The position numbers and the translations under genes were made by a program. From NCBI GenBank assembly GCA_900473795.1, contig UCMT01000020.1:1-64000 (forward strand): a stretch of 64,000 nucleotides of DNA, in the 5' to 3' direction. The notes beneath the pieces are model-generated. The model searched no databases, was not told the origin of the DNA, and worked only from the letters and a program-made list of their open reading frames with translations. The stretch is from Hyphomicrobiales bacterium. GTDB lineage: Bacteria; Pseudomonadota; Alphaproteobacteria; Rhizobiales; Rhizobiaceae. This document shows positions 54,403-63,972 of the stretch, piece after piece (within the stretch, counting starts at the first letter, position 1; each line of letters opens with the position of its first letter).

Positions 54403-54627
54403 CAGGGTCTCCTCCCCATGCTCCCGTCTTTATTGAGTTTTTCAGAGTATCCGTAAAAAACCTGTTCTGACAATCTCTTTGTGCAATGCGACGACGCAGG
54501 TGCAAAATTTCTTTTCGCGTCTGGATTGTGGATTGAAAAGGCAGCCACTGCATTATGGCGTTTGACTTGGGCGTTGACCTTTGCCAGTCTTTGGCAGTTG
54601 CGAAAAAAATGAACGAGGAAATATCTG

Positions 54628-55809
54628 ATGAGCACTCCCTCTATCGTCATCGCCAGCGCCGGCCGCACCGCCGTCGGATCTTTCAACGGGGCCTTTGCCA
54701 ATACGCTCGCGCACGAACTCGGCGCGGCGGTCATCAAGGGGGTGCTTGAGCGCGCCGGCGTCGATGCCGGCGAAGTGGACGAGGTGATCCTCGGTCAGGT
54801 TCTGTCGGCCGGCGAAGGCCAGAACCCGGCCCGCCAGGCTGCGATCAAGGCCGGCATTCCGCAGGAAGCCACCGCCTGGGGCATGAACCAGCTCTGCGGT
54901 TCCGGCCTGCGTGCGGTTGCACTCGGCATGCAGCAGATTGCCACGGGTGACGCCAAGATCATCGTGGCCGGCGGCATGGAGTCCATGTCGTTGGCGCCGC
55001 ATTGCGCGCATCTGCGCGGCGGCGTCAAGATGGGCGACTTCAAGATGGTCGATACCATGATCAAGGACGGCCTGACCGATGCCTTCTACGGCTATCACAT
55101 GGGCACCACGGCCGAGAACATCGCCAAGAAATGGCAGCTTTCGCGCGACGAGCAGGACCAGTTCGCGCTTGCCTCGCAGAACAAGGCCGAGGCCGCCCAA
55201 AAGGCCGGCCGCTTCGCCGACGAAATCATTCCCTTCATCGTCAAGAGCCGCAAGGGCGACGTCACCGTCGACCAGGACGAATATATCCGCCATGGCGCCA
55301 CGCTGGACTCGATGGCAAAGCTCCGCCCGGCCTTCGACAAGGAGGGCACCGTCACCGCCGGCAACGCCTCCGGGCTCAATGATGGTGCGGCCGCAACGTT
55401 GCTGATGACCGAGGCAGAAGCGGGACGCCGCGGCATCCAGCCGCTGGCCCGGATCGTCTCCTGGGCAACCGCCGGCGTTGATCCGCAGATCATGGGCACC
55501 GGCCCCATTCCTGCTTCGCGCAAGGCGCTGGAAAGGGCCGGCTGGTCGGTTGGCGATGTCGAGCTTGTCGAGGCCAACGAGGCCTTTGCGGCGCAGGCCT
55601 GCGCGGTTAACAAGGATCTCGGCTGGGATACGTCGATCGTCAACGTCAATGGCGGCGCCATCGCCATCGGCCATCCGATCGGCGCGTCGGGCGCCCGCGT
55701 TCTCAACACTCTGCTGTTCGAAATGAAGCGCCGCGGCGTGTCCAAGGGGCTTGCAACACTCTGCATCGGCGGCGGCATGGGCGTTGCCATGTGTGTCGAA
55801 CGGCTGTGA
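54628..55809 (+). CDS. phbA: Acetyl-CoA acetyltransferase (beta-ketothiolase)
   Basis: A 393-residue thiolase that condenses two acetyl-CoA to acetoacetyl-CoA, the first step of poly-3-hydroxybutyrate synthesis. The nucleophilic Cys lies in [11 protein letters not shown] (about residue 89). His is in [13 protein letters not shown], and the base Cys in [25 protein letters not shown] precedes the ATG. It is followed by phbB 129 bases later, with hairpins between. Confidence 0.96.
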   Translation: MSTPSIVIASAGRTAVGSFNGAFANTLAHELGAAVIKGVLERAGVDAGEVDEVILGQVLSAGEGQNPARQAAIKAGIPQEATAWGMNQLCGSGLRAVALGMQQIATGDAKIIVAGGMESMSLAPHCAHLRGGVKMGDFKMVDTMIKDGLTDAFYGYHMGTTAENIAKKWQLSRDEQDQFALASQNKAEAAQKAGRFADEIIPFIVKSRKGDVTVDQDEYIRHGATLDSMAKLRPAFDKEGTVTAGNASGLNDGAAATLLMTEAEAGRRGIQPLARIVSWATAGVDPQIMGTGPIPASRKALERAGWSVGDVELVEANEAFAAQACAVNKDLGWDTSIVNVNGGAIAIGHPIGASGARVLNTLLFEMKRRGVSKGLATLCIGGGMGVAMCVERL

Positions 55810-55880
55810 CAATCATCCGCTAGTCAACCGCTCCGGCCCCGCGGCCGGGGCAGACTTCACGGGCAAGAGCCGGAAAAATC

Positions 55881-55900
55881 GTGCTCGCATTTGCGAGCAC
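55881..55900. terminator. Intercistronic hairpin between phbA and phbB
   Basis: GTGCTCGC (55881-55888) and GCGAGCAC (55893-55900) form a perfect 8-bp stem with an ATTT loop. A second GC-rich palindrome lies at about 55834-55851. Neither has a T-run, so an RNA-stability or attenuation role is more likely than termination. Confidence 0.5.
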
Positions 55901-55938
55901 AGGCATCGGGCCAAAAACCATGTAAAAGGGAGAGACGG

Positions 55939-56664
55939 ATGAGCAGAATAGCATTGGTCACTGGCGGTTCGCGCGGCATCGGCGCGGCCATATCCGTTGC
56001 CTTGAAGGGCGCAGGATACAAGGTTGCGGCAAACTATGCCGGCAATGACGAGAAGGCGCAGGCCTTTACCGCCGAAACCGGCATCCCGACCTATAAATGG
56101 GACGTTTCCGACTACGCGGCTTGCGCCGCAGGCATCGCCAAGGTCGAGGCCGATCTCGGCCCGATCGAAATTCTCGTCAACAATGCCGGTATCACCCGCG
56201 ATGCCATGTTCCACAAGATGACGCCGGAGAACTGGAAGGACGTCATCGACACCAATCTCAGCGGCCTGTTCAACATGACGCACCCGGTCTGGACCGGCAT
56301 GCGAGACCGCAATTTCGGGCGAGTGATCAACATTTCCTCGATCAACGGCCAGAAAGGCCAGATGGGCCAGGCCAATTATTCGGCAGCGAAGGCCGGCGAC
56401 CTCGGCTTCACCAAGGCGCTCGCTCAGGAGGGCGCTGCCAAGGGCATCACCGTCAACGCCATCTGCCCCGGCTACATCGGCACCGAAATGGTCCGTGCGA
56501 TCCCCGAAAAGGTTCTGGCGGAACGCATCATCCCGCAGATTCCTGTCGGCCGTCTCGGCGAGCCGGAAGAGATCGCCCGTATCGCGGTGTTCCTGGCGTC
56601 AGACGATGCCGGCTTCATCACCGGTTCGACGATTTCTGCCAATGGCGGCCAGTTCTTCGTCTGA
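55939..56664 (+). CDS. phbB: Acetoacetyl-CoA reductase
   Basis: A 241-residue short-chain dehydrogenase that reduces acetoacetyl-CoA to (R)-3-hydroxybutyryl-CoA with NADPH. The cofactor motif is TGGSRGIGAAIS, NNAG follows near residue 85, the catalytic Ser is in INISSINGQKGQ, and Tyr/Lys in the NYSAAKAG motif. GGGAG lies eight bases before ATG 55939; earlier in-frame ATGs lie within the spacer. With phbA it supplies monomer to a PHB synthase encoded outside the window. Confidence 0.96.
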   Translation: MSRIALVTGGSRGIGAAISVALKGAGYKVAANYAGNDEKAQAFTAETGIPTYKWDVSDYAACAAGIAKVEADLGPIEILVNNAGITRDAMFHKMTPENWKDVIDTNLSGLFNMTHPVWTGMRDRNFGRVINISSINGQKGQMGQANYSAAKAGDLGFTKALAQEGAAKGITVNAICPGYIGTEMVRAIPEKVLAERIIPQIPVGRLGEPEEIARIAVFLASDDAGFITGSTISANGGQFFV

Positions 56665-57349
56665 TCGCGAATTGCCTTCGTGCTTTGCGAACGGCGCCCT
56701 TGTGGCGCCGTTTTGCGTTGTCGGAAAGGCTGCGATTCTCTCCCGCTTGCAGATGGGATGTTCGGCTTCGGCGGAAAAGTTAACGCGGCGGCCGGAATCT
56801 GGCAAAAGACTCAATTTTTCCTATGGTTAAATATCCGTTATTCCTACCATATCTTGTAGGGAACAAATCGGGAAATTCTCGGCGTCGGCGATTCGTCGCC
56901 GATTCGTTCCGCCTTTGACCGCAGCATCGCCAGTCGATGCGCCGACGGCGAACCGATTAACCAACGTGGTTAAATTTTTCTGAATTTTCAGCTGTTTGGA
57001 TTCTGAATCTCACGGCATGCGCAGGCCGATGAGACTAACTGCCGCGCGCCGTTCTTCCGGGGAGTCAGCGATTCAGCATCTGGTGCGAATCCGACTTGGA
57101 AAATCAATATCTAGCAGTGAACAAACGATGAATCCGAGGGAGTCAGCGATTCGTCTCCGATTCGTTCCATGGCTGTTCCGATTCCGGTAAATGCGGGTGG
57201 AAATGCAGGCCGCGAGTCCCATTTGCAGTATTTCATGCTCCGGCACCCTTGCGTTTGTGGCGTTGCGTGGGCATGTGTGCTGCGCCGGTTGAAACGGCTT
57301 TCCCGCCGTAAATGGCCTTCGCAGAGTGAAAGTGCGCAGGATCGATAAA
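56665..57349. promoter_or_regulatory. Intergenic region dense in GANTC (CcrM) sites and CtrA-like half sites
   Basis: No gene is convincing in these 685 bases. GANTC sites start at 56734, 56795, 56808, 56890, 56901, 56999, 57005, 57062, 57070, 57087, 57130, 57140, 57148, 57159, 57180 and 57214, 16 by hand count. TTAACCAT-type CtrA half sites are at 56823-56830 (minus strand) and in the perfect palindrome TTAACCA-ACG-TGGTTAA at 56957-56973. CGGCGA-TTCG-TCGCCG (56886-56901) is a UUCG-loop hairpin. The 13-mer GAGTCAGCGATTC occurs twice (57062, 57140), and 56888-56909 recurs near 57146-57167 with one mismatch. Confidence 0.6.
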
Positions 57350-60300
57350 GTGCCTGACCAACCCATGATCTTGAGCGGCCGCGGCGTGATCGCGGTCCTC
57401 GGCCCCACCAATACCGGCAAGACGCATTATGCGATCGAGCGCATGATCGCGCATGAATCCGGCGTGATCGGATTGCCGCTCCGTCTGCTTGCCCGCGAGG
57501 TCTATACCCGGCTCGTCGAAAAGGTCGGCGCCCACAATGTTGCCCTGATCACCGGCGAGGAAAAGATCGCGCCGCATATGGCGCGCTTCTCCGTCTGCAC
57601 CGTCGAGGCCATGCCGCGCGAAACCAAGGCGGCGTTCGTCGCGATCGACGAGGTCCAGCTTGCGGGCGATCTCGAGCGCGGCCACATCTTCACCGACCGG
57701 CTGATGCATCTGCGCGGCAGAAACGAAACCCTGTTTCTCGGCGCCGCGACGATGCGGCCGATCCTCGAGCAATTGCTGCCGGGCATCACCGTCGTCGAGC
57801 GGCCGCGGCTGTCGCAGCTTCTCTATGCCGGCTCGAAGAAGATCACCCGGCTGCCGCAGCGCACGGCGATCGTCGCCTTCTCGGCGGAAGAGGTCTATGC
57901 GATCGCCGAACTGATCCGCCGTCAGAGGGGTGGCGCCGCCGTCGTGCTCGGCGCCCTGTCGCCCCGCACGCGCAACGCGCAGGTTGCGCTCTATCAGGCT
58001 GGCGACGTCGAATATCTGGTGGCGACCGATGCGATCGGCATGGGGTTGAACCTCGATGTCGATCACGTCGCCTTCGCCCAGGATAGAAAGTATGACGGCT
58101 ATCAGTTCCGCAATCTCAACCCGGGCGAACTGGCGCAGGTCGCCGGCCGCGCCGGCCGCCATCTGCGGGACGGCACATTCGGCGTTACCTCGCGGGTGGA
58201 GCCGTTCGACAACGAGCTTGTCCACCGCATCGAATCGCACCAGTTCGACCCGGTGCGGGTGCTGCAATGGCGTTCCAAGGCGCTCAGCTTCGCCTCGCTT
58301 GCGGCTTTGAAGAAAAGCCTCGATGCCGCACCCGCGGTAAACGGCCTGACGCGGGCCCTGCCGGCCGTCGATCAGCAGGCGCTGGACTATCTTTCGCGTT
58401 ATCCGGAAATCACCAGTGTCGCAACGACACCGGAGCGTGTAGAAAAACTCTGGGAGGCCTGTGCGCTTCCAGACTATCGTCGTATAACCCCGGCGCAACA
58501 CGCCGATCTGATCTCGACGATCTATGCCGATCTCGTCCGGCGTGGCACAGTGAACGAAGATTTCATGGCCGAACAGGTTCGCCGCGCGGACCAGACGGAT
58601 GGTGAAATCGACACATTGTCCGCGAGAATTGCACAAATCAGGACATGGACCTATGTGTCTAACCGTCCAGGGTGGCTTGCCGATCCGACACACTGGCAAG
58701 AAAAGACGCGGGAAATCGAAGATCGATTGTCTGACGCGTTACATGAAAGGTTGACGAAACGCTTTGTTGATCGCAGGACATCTGTGCTCATGAAGCGCCT
58801 GAGAGAGAATGCGATGCTGGAAGCTGAAATCAGTGTAAATGGCGATGTCTTCGTTGAAGGGCATCATGTGGGACAATTGGCCGGGTTCCGTTTCACGCTG
58901 GCGGCAGTGACCGACGGTCTCGACGCGCGTGCGGTGCAGGGTGCCGCCCAGAAGGCGCTGGCGCTGGAATTCGAAGCACGCGCCGCGCGCCTGCATGCGG
59001 CGGGCAATGCCGATCTGGCGTTGGCTTCCGATGGTCTCGTGCGCTGGCTCGGCGAACCCGTCGCGCGGCTTGCCGCAAGCGACCATGTCATGCGCCCGCG
59101 TGTCATCCTGCTTGCCGACGAGCAGCTGCAGGGCAATGCGCGCGATCACGTGCTTGCCCGCATCGAGCGCTTCGTCAACCACCATATCTCGACGGTCCTG
59201 AAGCCGCTCGACGACCTGTCGCGTGCCGAGGATCTCGAAGGCCTTGCCAAGGGCCTGGCGTTCCAGCTCGTCGAAAATCTCGGCGTGATGTTCCGCCGCG
59301 ACGTCGCCGACGAGGTCAAGTCGCTGGATCAGGAGGCGCGCGCCTCGATCCGCCGCCACGGCATTCGCTTCGGCGCCTATCACATCTTCATGCCGGCGCT
59401 GCTGAAGCCCGCTCCGGCCGAGCTCATTACGCTGCTCTGGGCTTTGAAGAATGACGGCCTGGACAAGCCCGGTTATGGCGAGCTCATCCCGGTTCTGGCG
59501 GCTGGCCGTACCTCGGTCGTCACCGATCCGTCGTTCGAGCGCACCTTCTACAAGCTGGCCGGCTTCCGTTTCCTCGGCAAGCGCGCCGTCCGCATCGATA
59601 TTCTCGAGCGGCTCGCCGACCTCATCCGGCCGCTCCTGCAGTGGAAGCCGGGCACGACGTCGCGTCCGGACGGCGCCTATGACGGCCGCCGCTTCACCGC
59701 GACGACGGCCATGCTGTCCATTCTCGGTGCGACGCCCGACGACATGGAAGAGATCCTCAAGGGCCTCGGTTATCGAGCCGACAGCGTAAAGGCCGAGGAG
59801 GCTGCGGCATTCCTGTCTGCACAGGCGGGCAATGCGACCGCGCCGGCGGACTCAACCGCTGTCGAAGCGCCGGCCGAGACGGCCGACCATGACGACGCGG
59901 ATGCGCCAAGCGAAGAGGCTTCCGAGCCGGCGCCGGAGCAGGCAGCGCCCGCTGCGGCTGCTCCGGAGGCGGAAGCTGTCGTCGCCGAACTCGCGGGCGA
60001 GCCCGCAGAGTCGGTTGAAGCCAAGCCGGTTCTTCTGTGGCGCCCCGGCGGCCGCAACGACAATCAGCGCTCTGGTGGACGTCCGCACGGCAATCAACGC
60101 GGCGCCAACAATCGGGCGCATCAGGGTGAGGCTCGTCGCGATGGTACCGAGCCGCGCCGCGACGGCGATGGCCGCCGTGAAGCCCGTGGCGACGACAATC
60201 GTAAGGGCGGCGGTCGTCCGGACCGCAACCGCGGTCGTGACGGCGGCAAGCCGCAGAATGGCCAGCGCCATGAGAAAGGCGATCGCCAGGATCGTCCCGA

Positions 60301-60430
60301 TCGCAACGACCGCGGCACTAAGCCGCAGGCCGCCAGGTTCGAGGCGCGGCCGCCGCGTAAGGAAAAACCGATCGATCCGGATTCACCTTTCGCCAAGCTC
60401 GCTGCTTTGAAGGAGCAGATGAAGAAATAA
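57350..60430 (+). CDS. SUV3-like DEAD/DEAH-type RNA helicase with long charged tail
   Basis: A protein of 1,026 residues (8 more if GTG 57326 is used). The helicase core has Walker A GPTNTGKTHYA near residue 20, a DExx-type AIDEVQLAGD, and motif VI in QVAGRAGRH with GMGLNLDVDHV before it, the arrangement of mitochondrial SUV3 and its alphaproteobacterial homologues. After about residue 820 the sequence becomes Ala/Glu-rich and then a basic Arg/Gly/Asp/Asn-rich disordered tail (about 890-1,010) resembling RNA-binding RGG regions. GTG 57350 is chosen for AGGAT at eight bases upstream; ATG 57365 is also possible. It is followed 4 bases later by an S4 RNA-binding protein. Confidence 0.88.
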   Translation: MPDQPMILSGRGVIAVLGPTNTGKTHYAIERMIAHESGVIGLPLRLLAREVYTRLVEKVGAHNVALITGEEKIAPHMARFSVCTVEAMPRETKAAFVAIDEVQLAGDLERGHIFTDRLMHLRGRNETLFLGAATMRPILEQLLPGITVVERPRLSQLLYAGSKKITRLPQRTAIVAFSAEEVYAIAELIRRQRGGAAVVLGALSPRTRNAQVALYQAGDVEYLVATDAIGMGLNLDVDHVAFAQDRKYDGYQFRNLNPGELAQVAGRAGRHLRDGTFGVTSRVEPFDNELVHRIESHQFDPVRVLQWRSKALSFASLAALKKSLDAAPAVNGLTRALPAVDQQALDYLSRYPEITSVATTPERVEKLWEACALPDYRRITPAQHADLISTIYADLVRRGTVNEDFMAEQVRRADQTDGEIDTLSARIAQIRTWTYVSNRPGWLADPTHWQEKTREIEDRLSDALHERLTKRFVDRRTSVLMKRLRENAMLEAEISVNGDVFVEGHHVGQLAGFRFTLAAVTDGLDARAVQGAAQKALALEFEARAARLHAAGNADLALASDGLVRWLGEPVARLAASDHVMRPRVILLADEQLQGNARDHVLARIERFVNHHISTVLKPLDDLSRAEDLEGLAKGLAFQLVENLGVMFRRDVADEVKSLDQEARASIRRHGIRFGAYHIFMPALLKPAPAELITLLWALKNDGLDKPGYGELIPVLAAGRTSVVTDPSFERTFYKLAGFRFLGKRAVRIDILERLADLIRPLLQWKPGTTSRPDGAYDGRRFTATTAMLSILGATPDDMEEILKGLGYRADSVKAEEAAAFLSAQAGNATAPADSTAVEAPAETADHDDADAPSEEASEPAPEQAAPAAAAPEAEAVVAELAGEPAESVEAKPVLLWRPGGRNDNQRSGGRPHGNQRGANNRAHQGEARRDGTEPRRDGDGRREARGDDNRKGGGRPDRNRGRDGGKPQNGQRHEKGDRQDRPDRNDRGTKPQAARFEARPPRKEKPIDPDSPFAKLAALKEQMKK

Positions 60431-60434
60431 GGCC

Positions 60435-60848
60435 ATGAGCGAAAAACAGCCCCAGTCCCTGTCGGTCCTCCGCCAGCGTCTCGACAAATGGCTGTTTTTC
60501 ACGCGCCTGCAAAAGTCCCGCTCGATCGCCCAGAAGGCGATCGAGGCCGGGCATGTCCGGGTCAACGATGCCCGTGTCACCCAGCCTTCCTTTGCACTGA
60601 AAACCGGCGATGTCGTCGTTCTTTCGCTCGATCGGCGCGATATGACGGTGCGTGTCCTGCAACCCGGCAATCGGCGCGGTCCCTACGAGGAAGCGCAGCT
60701 TCTCTACGAGGATCTGACCCCGCCTCCCGTCCCGGGCGAAAAGCCGAACGCGTTCGAGCAGGCGACGCGCGAGCGAGGCAGCGGTCGGCCGACCAAGAAG
60801 GAGCGCCGCGATGTGGACCGGCTGCGGCCGGGCTGGCAGGAGGATTAG
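60435..60848 (+). CDS. S4-domain RNA-binding protein (Hsp15-like)
   Basis: A 137-residue basic protein with an S4 RNA-binding domain from about residue 9: QRLDKWLFFTRLQKSRSIAQKAIEAGHVRVNDARV. This is the pattern of the ribosome-associated heat-shock protein Hsp15, which binds free 50S subunits carrying nascent chains. The tail is rich in basic and acidic residues. Four bases separate it from the helicase, so they likely form one RNA-related operon. Confidence 0.88.
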   Translation: MSEKQPQSLSVLRQRLDKWLFFTRLQKSRSIAQKAIEAGHVRVNDARVTQPSFALKTGDVVVLSLDRRDMTVRVLQPGNRRGPYEEAQLLYEDLTPPPVPGEKPNAFEQATRERGSGRPTKKERRDVDRLRPGWQED

Positions 60849-61051
60849 AAAACTGTCTCTCCACGCGGTGCTTTGGCGTATGGATTATTCTTGCAAAGCC
60901 CAGGCAAAGCCTTTACCTGACGGGACAAATGCGCAGTGCTGTTGCGCCGTGAAAGGCGTTGGCGGGCTGATATCCTGAATGGATGCGGACAAGCGGGCTT
61001 CGCTCTCGATTGCTGTCTGCCATCGAATGTGAGAAATCGCTGGAGTACCTC

Positions 61052-61390
<339 letters not shown>

Positions 61391-61805
61391 CCTTTTTGGG
61401 CTTTCTGCGACCGGTTCACAGCGTGTTTTTCCGGTCGCGAAAAGTGGCGAAAATTTGGGAATTGTGGCTTAACCGTGTCCTTGCCGGACGGGTTGGTCTC
61501 GTCTGTCGTTGTGAAGCAAATTATTGATTTCGACAGTTTTTTATGATAGGGTCGAAAAACTGATCCACATCACGGCACGAACGTGTGCCTGAAAACCATC
61601 ACGAAAGCAAAAGAATCCTACGGCGCGGCTGACCCCAAATACGCAACGTCTGTTGCTTGTGTGTGATCGCCACGCAGAAGATCGATTTGATGACCGTTGG
61701 CTCGGATCAGCATGGAGTCACCCGACGGTGCCCCCGTCCATCCCGGGCCTGACTGACCCGGCCCCGGCTTGCAGCCGGGAGCGTAACAGGGAGTTTTTGA
61801 AACGA
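61391..61805. other. 415-bp spacer between fdxA and carD, with carD leader
   Basis: An 8-bp hairpin GCGACCGG/CCGGTCGC (61407-61438) just after fdxA may terminate it. A second hairpin CCCGGCT-TGC-AGCCGGG (61763-61779) lies immediately before the carD ribosome site and may affect translation. An AT-rich segment near 61520-61560 probably holds the carD promoter, but no hexamers could be assigned. No gene is seen. Confidence 0.5.
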
Positions 61806-62375
61806 ATGACGACCCAGCAGAAAAAATCTTCAGCACGCCATGGATTCAAGACCGGTGAATCGATCGTTTATCCGGCTCATGGCGTCGGACAAATCGTGGC
61901 AATCGAAGAGCAGGTGGTTGCGGGCATGTCGCTCGAACTGTTTGTGATCGATTTCGAAAAGGACAAGATGCGTCTCAAGGTGCCGGTTGCCAAGGCCGTC
62001 AGCATCGGCATGCGCAAGCTGTCCGAAACCGATTTCGTCGAGCGTGCATTGAAGGTTGTCCAGGGCAGGGCGCGCGTCAAGCGGACCATGTGGTCCCGCC
62101 GTGCGCAGGAATATGATGCCAAGATCAATTCCGGCGACCTGATCTCGATCGCCGAGGTCGTACGCGATCTCTACCGGGCTGAAAACCAGCCGGAGCAGTC
62201 CTATTCCGAACGTCAGCTATACGAAGCTGCGCTTGACCGCATGGCGCGCGAGATCGCAGCCGTGAACAAGATGTCGGAAACGGAAGCTGTCCGCCTCGTT
62301 GAAGCCAACCTCAGCAAGGGCCCGAAGCGCGGCAAGCTCCTCGAAGAAGAAGACGCGCAGGAAGAAGCAGCGTAA
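61806..62375 (+). CDS. carD: CarD-family transcriptional regulator
   Basis: A 189-residue protein that binds RNA polymerase beta and stabilises promoter open complexes. The N-terminal interaction domain (about 14-70) has FKTGESIVYPAHGVGQIVAIEEQ. The C-terminal helical DNA-binding part has SRRAQEYDAKINSGDLISIAEVVRDLYRA and YERQLYEAALDRMAREIAAV-like helices. ATG 61806 follows AGGGAG; the longer frame upstream has no coding character. A strong terminator follows. CarD controls ribosomal and stress promoters in many bacteria. Confidence 0.95.
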   Translation: MTTQQKKSSARHGFKTGESIVYPAHGVGQIVAIEEQVVAGMSLELFVIDFEKDKMRLKVPVAKAVSIGMRKLSETDFVERALKVVQGRARVKRTMWSRRAQEYDAKINSGDLISIAEVVRDLYRAENQPEQSYSERQLYEAALDRMAREIAAVNKMSETEAVRLVEANLSKGPKRGKLLEEEDAQEEAA

Positions 62376-62403
62376 AACCCGCTTCCCACGGCGCCTGCAT
62401 TCC

Positions 62404-62435
62404 AAAAGCCCTGTCAGTAATGACGGGGCTTTTTT
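62404..62435 (+). terminator. carD: Rho-independent terminator of carD
   Basis: AAAAGCCC-T-GTCA (62404-62416) pairs with TGAC-G-GGGCTTTT (62421-62433), followed by further T residues. It is 28 bases after the carD stop. Confidence 0.88.
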
Positions 62436-62579
62436 CATATGTGCCGCGCTTTTTGGGCGATGCCATACCTGTCTATCGCGGATCGTTGTATTCTGCCCCC
62501 AACGCGCATCGCGCCAAAACCGCTGCGCACTTTGGGCGACATGCATTGGCGATGCGGTTGCTGCAGGGCGGAATGTCCC

Positions 62580-63218
62580 ATGAGCTGTACTTTCGCAATC
62601 GGTGACGTCCATGGTTGCCTCGGGCCTCTGCGCAAGCTCCTTGCCATGGTCCAGGCCCGCTGGGTTTCCGGAACAATCGTATTCGTCGGGGACTATATCG
62701 ACCGCGGCCCCGACAGCCGCGGCGTGATCGATCTGCTCAAGGCCGGCCCGGCAGAGCCGGATTGGCAATGGATCATGCTCAAGGGCAATCATGAGGACAT
62801 GATGGTCGGCGCCTATGCGGGCCGCTATGACCGGGATTGGTGGCTCGACAATGGCGGGCTGGAAACCGAGCTGTCCTACGATGGCAGGGTGCCGGCCGCG
62901 GATTTGGCTTGGGCCGACCGGCTGCCGCTCATGCATCTGGACCCACACCGCCTCTTCGTCCATGCGGGCGTCAATCCCGATGTCGCGCTCGACAAGCAAT
63001 CGCCGCAGGACCTGCTCTGGCTGCGGCCGGAGTCCTCGGCCTATTACTGGGGCAAGCATCTCTGCCATGGGCATACGCCGTCCAGGGCCAATCCCCGGAC
63101 CATCGGCAACCGAACGAATATAGACAGCGGCTGTGTCTTCGGCGGCAAGCTGACCTGTGCCGTATTCGACGATGACGTGGCCGGCGGCCCGCTCGAATTC
63201 ATCAAGGCGGGCTGGTGA
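62580..63218 (+). CDS. Ser/Thr-type metallophosphatase (PrpE/ApaH-like)
   Basis: A 212-residue calcineurin-fold phosphoesterase. The metal-binding motifs are all visible: GDVHG near residue 8, GDYIDRG near 38, GNHE near 72, and the later His residues in LFVHAGVNP and CHGHTP. This is the serine/threonine protein phosphatase-1-like bacterial group, which also includes diadenosine tetraphosphatases. ATG 62580 begins [12 protein letters not shown]; the frame extends upstream without coding features. Protein or nucleotide substrate unknown. Confidence 0.88.
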   Translation: MSCTFAIGDVHGCLGPLRKLLAMVQARWVSGTIVFVGDYIDRGPDSRGVIDLLKAGPAEPDWQWIMLKGNHEDMMVGAYAGRYDRDWWLDNGGLETELSYDGRVPAADLAWADRLPLMHLDPHRLFVHAGVNPDVALDKQSPQDLLWLRPESSAYYWGKHLCHGHTPSRANPRTIGNRTNIDSGCVFGGKLTCAVFDDDVAGGPLEFIKAGW

Positions 63219-63345
63219 GCACTGCAGCACCGTTGTGAACACGGGGCGACTCCTTGCGCCATCGTGCTATGCTGCGTGTCGAGGCGTCCTGCCGCGATCT
63301 GCCGGCGCGGCGGGGCGAAGCCATGGCCGGCACTGGGAGGAGAAT

Positions 63346-63912
63346 ATGACAGGTCTACATCCGTTGATCGACAATGGCGTGCCCCAAGGCTCGCCAAGCT
63401 TTACAGGCGGTATTCTCGTCTGCGAATGCACCGACAAGCCCGTGAAGGTCAGGGTCGATGGCGACGTCGCGCATAACCACGCCTGCGGCTGCACGAAATG
63501 CTGGAAACCGGCAGGTGCGACGTTCTCGATCGTTGCCGTCGTTCCGCATGACAAGATCACCGTGCTTGAAAACGGCGACAAGCTTGAAGTGGTCGATAAA
63601 TCGGCGCTGATCCAGCGCCACGCCTGCAAGGGCTGCGGCGTGCACATGTACGGCCCGGTGGTGCGCGAACATCCCTTCCAGGGGCTGGATTTCATCCACC
63701 CGGAACGCTTCGACACGGATGGCTGGGCACCGCCCGGATTCGCGGCCTTCGTCTCGTCCATCATCGAATCCGGTACCGATCCGGCCGACATGGACGCCAT
63801 TCGCCAGCGCCTCAGCGCCCTCGGCCTGCCGCCCTCCGATTGCCTGTCGCCCGGCCTGATGGATTACATCGCCACCTGGACGGCGAAGAAGAGCGGCGTG
63901 CTGAAATCCTGA
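63346..63912 (+). CDS. gfa: S-(hydroxymethyl)glutathione synthase (Gfa)
   Basis: A 188-residue zinc protein that catalyses condensation of formaldehyde with glutathione, the entry to glutathione-dependent formaldehyde oxidation. The Zn-binding cysteines are [21 protein letters not shown], and [12 protein letters not shown], with RPGP-type residues replaced by KPAG as in rhizobial members. GGGAGGAG precedes the ATG. It is the last gene in the window; a strong hairpin follows. The dehydrogenase partner is not in the window. Confidence 0.93.
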   Translation: MTGLHPLIDNGVPQGSPSFTGGILVCECTDKPVKVRVDGDVAHNHACGCTKCWKPAGATFSIVAVVPHDKITVLENGDKLEVVDKSALIQRHACKGCGVHMYGPVVREHPFQGLDFIHPERFDTDGWAPPGFAAFVSSIIESGTDPADMDAIRQRLSALGLPPSDCLSPGLMDYIATWTAKKSGVLKS

Positions 63913-63936
63913 TGATCCGGCAGATCGCCAGAAATG

Positions 63937-63972
63937 AAAAGGGCGCTGCGATGGGGATCGCAGCGCCCTTTT
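63937..63972 (+). terminator. gfa: Rho-independent terminator of gfa
   Basis: AAAAGGGCGCTGCGAT (63937-63952) and its mirror (63957-63972) form a 16-bp perfect stem around GGGG, ending in TTTT. It lies 24 bases after the gfa stop. Confidence 0.9.

Noticed and set aside
56665..57349. Chromosomal replication origin
   Set aside because: GANTC and CtrA-like sites also occur at alphaproteobacterial origins, but no DnaA-box cluster or the usual hemE neighbourhood is seen, so it is kept as a regulatory-region finding only.
57233..58699. Open frame of 488 codons on the minus strand
   Set aside because: Antisense to the helicase core, whose ATPase motifs are intact. No start signal.
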